Both the position numbers and the translations under genes were made by a program. A stretch of 64,000 nt of DNA from Ursus arctos (lineage: Eukaryota > Chordata > Mammalia > Carnivora > Ursidae). The DNA lies in NCBI RefSeq assembly GCF_023065955.2, contig NW_026622874.1, positions 82,048,917-82,112,916 of the forward strand, read 5' to 3'. A model generated the notes under the pieces. The model was not told the origin of the DNA, ran no database searches, and saw nothing but the letters and a program-made list of their open reading frames with translations. This document shows, piece after piece, positions 60,201 to 64,000 of the stretch; positions within the stretch are counted from its first letter, which is position 1, and each line of letters opens with the position of its first letter.

Positions 60201-62658
60201 ATAGTACTAGAAGTCCTTGCAACAGCAATCAGACAACAAAAAGGGATCAAAGGTATCCAAATCGGCAAAGAAGAAGTCAAACTGTCTCTCTTCGCAGACG
60301 ACATGATACTCTATATGGAAAACCCAAAAGAATCCACGCCCAAACTATTAGAAGTTATAGAGCAATTCAGGGGCGCCTGGGTGGCACAGCGGTTAAAACG
60401 TCTGCCTTCGGCTCAGGGCGTGATCCCGGAGTTCTGGGATCGAGCCCCACATCAGGCTCCTCCGCTATGAGCCTGCTTCTACCTCTCCCACTCCCCCTGC
60501 TTGTGTTCCCTCTCTCGCTGGCTGTCTCCATCTCTGTCGAATAAATAAATAAATACATAAAAATCTTTAAAAAAAAAAAAAAGAAGTTATAGAGCAATTC
60601 AGTACTGTGGCGGGATACAAAATCAATGCTCAGAAATCAGTTGCATTTCTATACATGAATAATGAGACTGAAGAAAGAGAAATTAGGGAATCCATTCCAT
60701 TTACAATAGCACCAAAAATCATACGTTATCTCAGAATTAACTTAACCAGAGATGTGAAGGATCTATATTCTAGAAACTACAAATCACTCTTGAAAGAAAG
60801 ACATTGAAGAAGACACAAAAAGATGGAAAAGTATTCCATGCTCATGGATCGGAAGAATTAACATAGTTAAAATGTCCATGCTACCCAGGCAACCTACAAT
60901 TTCAATGCTATCCCGATCAAAATACCAATGACATTTTTCAAAGAACTGTAACAAACAGCCCTTAAATTTGTATGGAATCAGAAAAGGCCCCGATTTGCTC
61001 ATAGCTTTATAACAAGTCTTAATATGTTACTCTTATCCCCACACCTTGTTCTTTATTCTTGTCACTTTGCTTTCCACTTGAACTTTACGATCACTTTATC
61101 AAAATCTCTGAAAAATCTTACTGGGATTTAGTAGAAATTTCATTACATTTATTCATTAATGAAGATGATTGTGGACTTAATTTTTTCCCCTGTGAACAAA
61201 AGCCTACACCCAGTGAATAGCCAGTTAGAAGAATATACATATGATTTCTGTATGGATACTTGCATTTTTCTTTCTTTAGGCATGGAACATTAAAATTTCA
61301 CTGGAAATTTTATATAGATGTGGGATTTTCATTGGGTTAGTCTGCAACAGGATGTATACTTTTTGGTTTTCTAATTGAATTATGTTTTATTGGGTTATTT
61401 ATTTATTGTTTTCTATATTATTTTCTCTTTCATGAACTCCTATTGTATTCTGGGTGGGAGGTTTTTCAATGTACAGCAGACTTCCTAAAATTTTCATTCT
61501 ACCATTTTTGTTGTTTTTTTCTTATTTGTTGTTCACTGCCTCTCAAAATGGCTTTCATTTTGATAATTTTTAATTCTACTAAATACTTTTGCTTAAACTA
61601 TTACCTTTTTATAGCTTTTTCAAAAACAAGTGCTGATGAATACTCTCATGGTGCTGATCTATAGGAAAAGGAGGCTGAAGCTGAAGAAAGGACAAGTTTC
61701 ATTGTCCATATTCATGAAATGTCTTTGAATTAGGAGTTCACTGCAAGCCCCCATGCTTTTTCAGTTGTGCTACACTGTGTCGAGAAATAGAAGAACTAGA
61801 ACAAAGGATAACTTTTTTTTGGATGACTTTTTCCCTTCTATCAGAACTTTATTTATTTATTTACTTTTTTACTTATTAATTTGAGAGAGAGTGTGTGTGT
61901 CCATGTGTGTGAGCAGGGGAGGAAGAGCAGAGGGAGAGAGAGCATTTCAAGCAGGCTTTACACCCAGCATGGAGCCCACTGTGGGGCTCAATCTCATATG
62001 ACCCTGAGATCATGACCTGAGCCAAAATCAGGAGTTGGACACTTAACCAACTGAGCCACGGAGGTGCCCCAGAACTATATTTAACCAAAACCTCTTTTTC
62101 TTCTGCTTTGTAGTCAGCATCCATCTCTAGTCAATATTTTTCCAGATTTGTATACCCTGATGGTAGTTTAAATGTGAATTTAGTATGAAGGGATAGAAAA
62201 ATAGGATCTAATAGGCTTGCTTTTTTCTTGCCTTTTTTATTATTATTTTTGTTTCATTCATTGACCTTGTCTCAGTCATTCCTATTTATTTTTGTAGATT
62301 CTGAAGGGAGGTCAGAAGAACCCAGTATTACTACATATTCCATCATTTTCTTAGATGACTTAAATAATAAGGGTATTAACATATAGATAATTCACAGTGA
62401 CAGGATTTAGAGTATCAACCCTTTTTCTTTGCTGTTTCACAGAGCTGTCATCTATGGTATCTCCTTTTTATTTCAGAAATTGGTATTAGATGGGATAACA
62501 TTTGGACACCAGTCAACCTTGAGGATAATCTCATGTTTGGCCATATTTTGTTAATGCTTTTACTTGATGCTTTCTTGTATGGCCTTGTGACCTGGTATAT
62601 AGAAACTGTCTTTCCAGGACAGTATGGCGTGCCCCAACCATGGTACTTTTTTCTTATG
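27793..62658 (+). CDS. ABCA3-clade lipid transporter gene, 5' nine coding exons (partial)
   Basis: Join: 27793-27852, 28198-28450, 34289-34416, 43853-43994, 48412-48671, 51096-51212, 52172-52289, 55675-55848, 62477-62658. These sum to 1,434 nt = 478 codons with no stop and matching phases. The product is the N-terminal half-module of a full ABC-A transporter, an ATP-driven membrane protein family that moves lipids. Residues about 24-46 are helix 1, 47-243 the first extracellular loop with N-glycosylation sequons NYT and NIS, and about 244-475 the remaining helices of membrane domain 1. ABCA signatures: [11 protein letters not shown] and [15 protein letters not shown]. Length to this point matches ABCA3. 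Nucleotide-binding domains lie beyond the window. Tandem order with the upstream ABCA gene suggests an ABCA14/15/16-type locus, so no symbol is assigned. Introns are swollen by L1. Confidence 0.9.
27911..27942 (+). repeat. (GT)16 microsatellite
   Basis: Uninterrupted GT dinucleotides 58 nt downstream of the exon 1 donor, in intron 1. Likely length-polymorphic. Confidence 0.97.
28198..28450 (+). CDS. ABCA coding exon 2 (membrane helix 1, start of loop 1)
   Basis: Acceptor TTTCTCTTCTAG, donor GTTAGA, leaving phase 1. It starts [20 protein letters not shown], so the basic pair that follows TLK and helix 1 sits here. The loop then carries WELTYVPSN (ABCA3-like WELAYIPS) and ends NLNISVK. Two N-X-S/T sequons (NYT near 28309, NIS near 28436) fit an extracellular position. 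Confidence 0.92.
28523..28710 (+). mobile_element. L1 3'-end fragment
   Basis: About 170 bp of L1 3' UTR (GAGGGCTTCAGAGGGGAGGG ... TGTACTGTATGGTGACTAAC, A-rich tail) beginning about 70 nt after the exon 2 donor. Target duplication not clear. Confidence 0.88.
28745..28948 (+). mobile_element. CAN-SINE, full length
   Basis: GGGGCGCCTGGGTGGCGTAG head to A-rich tail, flanked by AAATTTTAATTTCC at 28731-28744 and 28949-28962. Confidence 0.95.
28985..30770 (+). mobile_element. Old L1 ORF2 remnant split by a DNA transposon
   Basis: 28985-29054 (AAGACAGTGTGGTATTGGTGG ... ACACATAAATCAGTGA) and 30474-30770 (GAGAACACAGAGCTAGAAC ... CTTTTCAACAAATAGTGCTAG) are adjacent in L1 ORF2 but separated here by about 1.4 kb of Tigger-like sequence. 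Confidence 0.8.
29055..30473. mobile_element. Tigger1-like DNA transposon (TcMar), internally rearranged
   Basis: The left end starts TA|CAGGCGTACCACAGGGAGAT and continues with CATATAAAAGTTATGTTTACAC and ACTTTATTGCTAAAAAATG. The right end carries GTTTGAAATATTGCAAG, GGGTTGCCACAAACCTTC and GCAATAAAACAAGTTATACCTG, the inverted counterpart of the left end. These are the terminal sequences of human-type Tigger1 as I remember them. The middle (about 29400-30280) lacks recognisable transposase, so this is a non-autonomous or decayed copy. Confidence 0.72.
30975..32465 (-). mobile_element. 5'-truncated L1, antisense, 1.5 kb
   Basis: Poly-T and 3' UTR on the left through the ORF2 C-terminal region to CCCCAGCTTTGTTTTT. 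Minus-strand frames 31037-31786 and 31831-32349 are ORF2 pieces (the first includes [18 protein letters not shown]) separated by a frame break. Confidence 0.92.
32466..32789 (-). mobile_element. Old L1-like sequence between two young L1s
   Basis: Text such as CTTCTTTCTGAAGAACTTTAG and GCAGGTCTACCGGCAGTGAG recalls antisense 5' or internal parts of old L1. Low certainty. Confidence 0.35.
32790..33592 (-). mobile_element. 5'-truncated L1, antisense, 0.8 kb
   Basis: T-rich start, GTTAGTCACCATACAATAC, on to GGTTTTGATTTGAATTT. The minus frame at 33127-33618 is ORF2 C-terminal protein. Confidence 0.9.
33593..34090 (-). mobile_element. Old antisense L1 remnant
   Basis: GTTCACTTAGCATAATGTTTTC, TGATGGACATTTGGGTTG and TATGAACATTCGTCTC are diverged reverse-complement L1 ORF2 end sequences. 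Confidence 0.7.
34289..34416 (+). CDS. ABCA coding exon 3 (loop 1)
   Basis: Acceptor CCTCTCTACAG, donor GTGAGA. With the G from exon 2 it starts [20 protein letters not shown] and ends DPLPLE in phase 0. ABCA3-like pattern: V-R-G-F-x-S-E ... Y-I-x-Y-D ... V-L-A-A ... P-L-P-L. It encodes extracellular loop 1, residues about 105-147. Confidence 0.9.
34500..34620 (+). mobile_element. MIR-like remnant
   Basis: CCCAGTTTTATGGATGAAGC, CCCAAGATCAAACGACTAG, GAATGTGAATCCAGATCTG follow MIR order, but diverged. Confidence 0.5.
35480..36149 (-). mobile_element. Old antisense L1 remnant
   Basis: GTGCTACTATGAACATTAG, AACTCCCAGCAACAGTGTC, CATTTCCTTGGTTCCTAATG: diverged reverse-complement L1 ORF2 C-terminal part. 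Confidence 0.65.
36150..36470 (-). mobile_element. L1 3'-end fragment, antisense
   Basis: CCAGTTAGTTAACATACAATGC ... ACTCAGTGCTCATCACAAG, followed by a CT-rich low-complexity tract at about 36380-36415. Confidence 0.75.
36471..36767 (+). mobile_element. Possible old L1 ORF1 remnant
   Basis: A-rich text (AAGATTTCAAAGCAGTCACC; GAATGGACAGAGCAGAGGATG) resembles diverged ORF1 of old L1. Tentative. Confidence 0.35.
37676..38563 (+). pseudogene. L1 ORF1 (RNA-binding chaperone), frameshifted
   Basis: Start context MTRRRNPP at 37676. An extra C in the following C-run shifts the frame into the open stretch from 37713 (coiled-coil region, [20 protein letters not shown]). A second break near 38040 moves to the frame holding the RRM-like segment ([15 protein letters not shown]), and a third near 38400 precedes the C-terminal [18 protein letters not shown] text. 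Confidence 0.85.
38638..42662 (+). pseudogene. L1 ORF2, broken, SINE-interrupted
   Basis: Open pieces at 38879-39100, 39371-39838, 39926-40795, 40819-41019, 41359-41787 and 41793-42662. An (AT) expansion at about 39168-39187 sits in the endonuclease region. The palm box reads FTDD near 40740, as in the copy at 93-3909. The zinc region [18 protein letters not shown] is near 42220. A SINE splits the part just before the C-terminus. Confidence 0.9.
41625..41810 (-). mobile_element. CAN-SINE nested in L1, antisense
   Basis: GATTTTATTTATTTATTCGAC ... GTGCCACCCAGGCGCCCC. Duplication CACAGCAAC[C/A]TTTTTCA at 41608-41624 and 41811-41827 dates it after the L1. Confidence 0.96.
42965..43140 (+). mobile_element. 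Old L1 ORF2 fragment
   Basis: ATTCACCACGATCAAGTGGGC ... GATGCAGAAAAAGCATTT is the palm-domain region of an older L1, diverged and short. Confidence 0.8.
43141..43840 (-). mobile_element. Old antisense L1 remnant before exon 4
   Basis: AGTAGGATTGCTGAATCAAACC, TTTTGTATCCCACAACCAATG and GAAGCTTTTCATATATTTATGG are diverged reverse-complement ORF2 C-terminal text, reaching close to the exon 4 acceptor. Confidence 0.6.
43853..43994 (+). CDS. ABCA coding exon 4 (loop 1)
   Basis: Acceptor TGCTACTTCTAG, donor GTGAGC, phase 1 out. Encodes [20 protein letters not shown], then WKTSLLFP, and ends DDGGSPG. VKYHLRF, SLFP and DGG-x-PG are ABCA3-clade anchors. About eight residues shorter than ABCA3 in the middle, which is normal loop variation. 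Confidence 0.9.
45836..46032 (-). mobile_element. CAN-SINE, antisense
   Basis: ATTTTAAGATTTTTTATT ... GGAACCACCCAGGTGGCCC. Duplication TAGTCT[G/T]TCTACTCTTTT at 45818-45835 and 46033-46050. Confidence 0.94.
46051..46650 (-). mobile_element. 5'-truncated L1, antisense
   Basis: ATATGTTAGTCACCATACAG ... GGGTAGCTCTAT. The minus frame at 46249-46587 is ORF2 C-terminal protein. It starts right at the end of the SINE's target duplication. Confidence 0.9.
46840..47960 (+). mobile_element. Old sense L1 remnant (ORF1 end to ORF2 endonuclease)
   Basis: ATTTCAAGACAAAAGGTCAG, ATAACAATTATAAATATATATGCATC, TTGACAGAATTAAAGGGAGAATTGG and GTAGAGTTTGTTCTCTGATGACAG follow L1 endonuclease order. Diverged, many breaks. 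Confidence 0.75.
47826..47884 (+). mobile_element. Minute L1 3'-end insertion (59 bp)
   Basis: Only the last bases of the L1 3' UTR (GATGTACTGTATGGTGACTA, ACATAATATAAT) plus an A-rich tail, flanked by a perfect 16-bp target duplication AAATGTTCATATTAGA (47810-47825 and 47885-47900). Confidence 0.95.
48412..48671 (+). CDS. ABCA coding exon 5 (end of loop 1, helix 2)
   Basis: Acceptor TTTATCATGCAG, donor GTAATC, phase 0 out. With the carried G it reads [18 protein letters not shown], an ABCA signature. It continues through QRFPHPAY to helix 2 ([17 protein letters not shown]) and the cytosolic REKRLK turn. Residues about 195-281. Strongest single piece of evidence for the family. Confidence 0.95.
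48690..48905 (-). mobile_element. L1 3'-end fragment, antisense, beside a splice donor
   Basis: GTTTGTTTCAAGTTTTTATTT, then CCAGTTAGTCAACATATAAT ... CTCCTTAATCCCCATCACCC. It begins about 18 nt after the exon 5 donor. Confidence 0.88.
48906..49490. other. Intron 5 sequence, possible old L1
   Basis: Weak resemblance to 5' parts of old L1 near 49380-49480; otherwise nothing recognised. Confidence 0.3.
49491..49990. mobile_element. Probable ancient ERVL-type LTR
   Basis: Phrases such as GGACTAGTGGGACTCGCATA, GGGGGCTGGTCATGTAGACACC and CACACTCCTAGACAGCAGG match my memory of an ERVL-class solo LTR (MLT2-like). No coding part; family name uncertain. Confidence 0.4.
50002..50119 (-). mobile_element. 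L1 3'-end fragment, antisense
   Basis: TTTTTAATTAATTTATTTT ... GCATATAACATGCAGTGCTC, flanked by ATGCCTTTCT at 49992-50001 and 50120-50129. Confidence 0.88.
50130..50790 (+). mobile_element. Old L1/HAL1-like ORF1 remnant
   Basis: Open frame 50104-50391 has a coiled-coil look ([20 protein letters not shown]) as in old L1 ORF1, followed by GAGAATTTTCCAAAATTAATG text typical of L1 ORF1. Decayed. Confidence 0.55.
51096..51212 (+). CDS. ABCA coding exon 6 (helix 3) with GC donor
   Basis: Acceptor TTTCCTACAG. Encodes [20 protein letters not shown] followed by [19 protein letters not shown], a cytosolic stub plus a long phenylalanine-rich helix. The exon must end at AAG 51210-51212 to stay in frame and in alignment, and the next bases are GCAAGT, not GT. 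AAG|GCAAGT is the strong consensus form of the minor GC donor class. Confidence 0.9.
51416..51607 (-). mobile_element. CAN-SINE, antisense
   Basis: ACATTTTATTTATTTGAGAGAG ... TGAGCCACCCAGGCACCCC, flanked by imperfect TACATT(C)TTTTTT copies. Confidence 0.9.
51608..52171 (+). other. ABCA intron 6, right part
   Basis: No gene or clear repeat; ends in the acceptor TTGGTTTTTTGTAG. Confidence 0.5.
52172..52289 (+). CDS. ABCA coding exon 7 (helix 4)
   Basis: Acceptor TTTTTTGTAG, donor GTAAGT, phase 1 out. Encodes [20 protein letters not shown] then [19 protein letters not shown]. The C-Y/F-A-I-x-x-I-x-F-x-F-M-x-S-T-F-F motif is shared with ABCA3. Confidence 0.93.
52320..53700. mobile_element. Old L1 pieces in intron 7
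   Basis: 52320-52455 resembles an antisense L1 3' end. 52455-52990 and 53000-53700 are sense-strand ends of older L1 ORF2 and 3' UTR (ACACTACTGGGTATCTATCC, ACAATGGAATATTATTCAGCC; then a second copy with AATGTCCTTCAGTGGGTGAATG). Confidence 0.75.
53741..55122 (-). mobile_element. 5'-truncated L1, antisense, 1.4 kb, with target duplication
   Basis: 3' UTR on the left (CTAGTTAGTTAACATATAGTG) to GAAGATTAGTTGACCA. Perfect 16-bp duplication TGATTTGAGTGTTTTT at 53725-53740 and 55123-55138. ORF2 frames are broken; a (TG)19 run lies inside. Confidence 0.94.
54161..54199 (+). repeat. (TG)19 microsatellite inside L1
   Basis: It replaces the usual ATTGTATATATGGACC stretch of the L1 C-terminal coding region, so it expanded from the TGTATATA motif of the element. 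Confidence 0.95.
55139..55674. other. End of intron 7, possible L2-like remnant
   Basis: 55495-55600 (GCTGTGTGCCAGATATTGGTG ... CATAGAGCTTACATTCTATTCC) follows wording common in L2-type ancient repeats. The rest shows nothing. Confidence 0.4.
55675..55848 (+). CDS. ABCA coding exon 8 (helices 5-6 region)
   Basis: Acceptor CCTTATTATCAG, donor GTAAGT, phase 1 out. With the carried G it encodes [20 protein letters not shown] ... [20 protein letters not shown] and ends KLELR. L-x-x-K-x-x-x-C-L-x-S-N-V-A-x-A is an ABCA3-clade pattern. Residues about 360-417. Confidence 0.93.
56555..57428 (-). mobile_element. 5'-truncated L1, antisense
   Basis: From TAACTTTTTATTATGTTAGTC and the 3' UTR to GTTCATATCTTCTCTCCAT. 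Minus frames 56826-57152 and 57163-57417 are ORF2 C-terminal pieces. Confidence 0.9.
57429..60992 (-). mobile_element. L1 with twin-priming (5') inversion
   Basis: 57429-58998 is antisense L1: poly-T, 3' UTR and ORF2 C-terminal part (minus frames 57716-58441, 58452-58763). At 58998 the orientation flips: 58999-60992 is sense L1 from the region coding [13 protein letters not shown] to FVWNQKR. Both segments border the same L1 position (TTTGTATGGAAYCAGAAAAG), as expected when a second primer starts reverse transcription inside the L1 RNA. A SINE sits at 60371-60581. No target duplication could be read. Confidence 0.88.
60371..60581 (+). mobile_element. CAN-SINE nested in inverted L1, full length
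   Basis: GGGCGCCTGGGTGGCACAGC head to poly-A, with a 21-bp target duplication beginning AGAAGTTATAGAGC (60350-60370 and 60582-60602). Nearly consensus, so probably recent. Confidence 0.97.
61856..62070 (-). mobile_element. CAN-SINE, antisense
   Basis: T/A-rich start, GAGTGTGTGTGTCCATGTG inner tract, ending CTGAGCCACGGAGGTGCCCC. Duplication AGAACT[T/A]TATTTA at 61843-61855 and 62071-62083. Confidence 0.93.
62477..62658 (+). CDS. ABCA coding exon 9 (last helix of membrane domain 1)
   Basis: Acceptor TTTTTATTTCAG, donor GTGAGT, phase 0 out. With the carried C it reads [21 protein letters not shown], then [19 protein letters not shown], then [18 protein letters not shown]. The VFPGQ-Y/F-G-V/I-P-x-P-W-Y-F motif is near-universal in ABCA transporters just before the linker to nucleotide-binding domain 1. 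The next exon (SYW-containing in relatives) lies beyond the window. Confidence 0.96.
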
Positions 62659-63480
62659 GTGAGTACTAATGCTGTTGTTATTGCAAAAGCCATAGTCCTT
62701 ATGCATTTATTTCATATAATATTTATAGTCAAATCAAAAGGTCAAATGCAGAATCATTTTCCTGTGCATACCAGCCATATGAAAATGCTAGCCATTTCTT
62801 GATCTCTTAAAGCCTTCCACATATGCAAATGCACAATATCTGTGGATAAGACACTGAATCCCCATACATTTAAAAACACTTGAGTAATAGAAATCTTCTT
62901 CAGCCACATGGTACATAGTGGATTAGACTGGAGGATAAAGAAACCTGAAAGTCTGCAGAAGTTGTTCCCAGCTAAATAATACGTGATGATTTCTTAGATC
63001 CTAGTGAGTAGAGGATTGGGTATTTCCCATATCTCTGTTCTTACCACCTGTTTACTTTCAAGGATTAGACCAGTTTACTTAGAGTGGAAGAGCTGCTGCA
63101 TCTTGCCCTCCATACTATTACTGAATAATATATAGTACAAAGAATGCATTCTGACTGAGTGTGATAAAATGCATTGGCTATGACTTCATTGTTGAGTAAT
63201 TCAGTTTTGACCCTACTTCCTGAACAGTAACATTTCAAAATGATTTTTGCTTCTAATTCCTGGAGATATAAATCATACATAATTTATTACAAAGTTCAAT
63301 CCCTTAAAGTATGCAATAGCCACAGAGTAAACCAAGCCAAAGTGTTTTCAAGTTCTTATAGTACTTCATTTTTCACATTAAAATTTTTAATTCTGATGAA
63401 ATTCGTATTTTAAAATTAACCATTTTGAAGTGGAAAAATACCAGTGGAATTTAGTGCCTTTACGATGTACTTGCATATGT
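62659..63480. other. Start of ABCA intron 9, nothing recognised
   Basis: No exon or clear repeat seen. Confidence 0.4.
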
Positions 63481-64000
63481 CTAGTTCCAAAATATTTATT
63501 ACCCAAAAATAAAACCTTCTATCCATTAAGAAGTCACATCCCATTTTTCCATATCCCAAACTCCTAGCAACCACAAATCCGCTTTCTTTTTCTATGACTT
63601 ACTATCCTGGATGTTTCATATAAATAGAATCATATAATAGGTGACTATTTGGCTTCTTTCACTTAACATAATGTTTTTGAAGTCTATCCATTAATATGTA
63701 TCAGCACTTCATTCTTTTTTATTACTGAATAATATTCCATTGTTTGTATATAGGACAATTCCTTTATCAACCTGTAGAAATGTAGGGCATCTTTTGGCTG
63801 TTCGAATAGTGCTGCTACGAATATTTGTCTATTAAGTATTTGCTTGAGTGCCTGTTTCAGTTCTTTTGGGAATATACCTAGGAGTAGAACTGCTAGTACT
63901 TAGGATAATTCTGTTTCTTGTTTTTAGGAACCACTAAACTGTTTTCTGCAGTGGCTGCACCGTTTATACATTCCCACAAGCAATGTACCAGGGTTCTAAT
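63481..64000 (-). mobile_element. Old antisense L1 remnant at window end
   Basis: CACTTAACATAATGTTTTTG, GAATAATATTCCATTGTTTG and CTAGGAGTAGAACTGCTAG are diverged reverse-complement L1 ORF2 end text; continues off the window. Confidence 0.75.

Larger units (their letters stand above)
55849..62476 (+). other. ABCA intron 8 (6.6 kb)
   Basis: Holds the stacked L1 elements at 56555-60992. 56090-56340 and 61000-61350 look like faint antisense old L1. 61350-61840 and 62084-62470 show nothing. Confidence 0.6.

Overview
This window is mammalian nuclear DNA from a carnivoran, most probably a bear-like caniform. The evidence is a dozen tRNA-Lys-derived CAN-SINE (SINEC) copies, whose full-length heads read GGGGCGCCTGGGTGGC, together with many carnivore-type LINE-1 (L1) copies sharing one 3' end. 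The GGCTCAGGGCGTGATCC / ATCAGGCTCCTC version of the SINE is the form I associate with ursids. That species-level guess is inference.

The only protein-coding content I can support is two ABC transporter genes of subfamily A, ABCA3 clade, lying head-to-tail on the + strand. The last two exons of an upstream gene are at 6260-6333 and 6732-7127. They encode the conserved end of an ABCA protein, followed by an unusually long open tail. The first nine coding exons of a second gene run from 27793 to 62658. They total 1,434 nt, or 478 codons, with the frame kept across every junction. They cover the N-terminus, the first membrane helix, the first extracellular loop and the rest of the first membrane domain, stopping just before nucleotide-binding domain 1. 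All splice sites are canonical except one GC-AG intron (51213-52171). The tandem order resembles the rodent Abca14/15/16 cluster, but I do not assign a symbol.

Between the two genes is a CpG island (about 8840-9830) with a perfect NRF1 palindrome, an E-box, a GC box and a good splice donor. It is a candidate promoter and untranslated first exon for the second gene.

Most of the rest is transposon sequence. 1-4190 is a broken L1 (+). 12.5-26.1 kb is a mosaic of old minus-strand L1 with younger L1 pieces nested in it. 28.5-36.5 kb holds intronic L1s and a Tigger-like DNA transposon inside an older L1. 36768-42945 is a near-full-length but dead L1 (+). 45.8-55.1 kb holds SINE and L1 inserts, several with clear target-site duplications. 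56555-60992 contains an L1 with a twin-priming inversion. Ancient MIR, L2 and LTR (MaLR-type) pieces are scattered between.

I found no RNA gene, CRISPR array or unknown multi-gene system. The interesting material is the ABCA gene structure, the isolated CpG island and the very readable insertion history.
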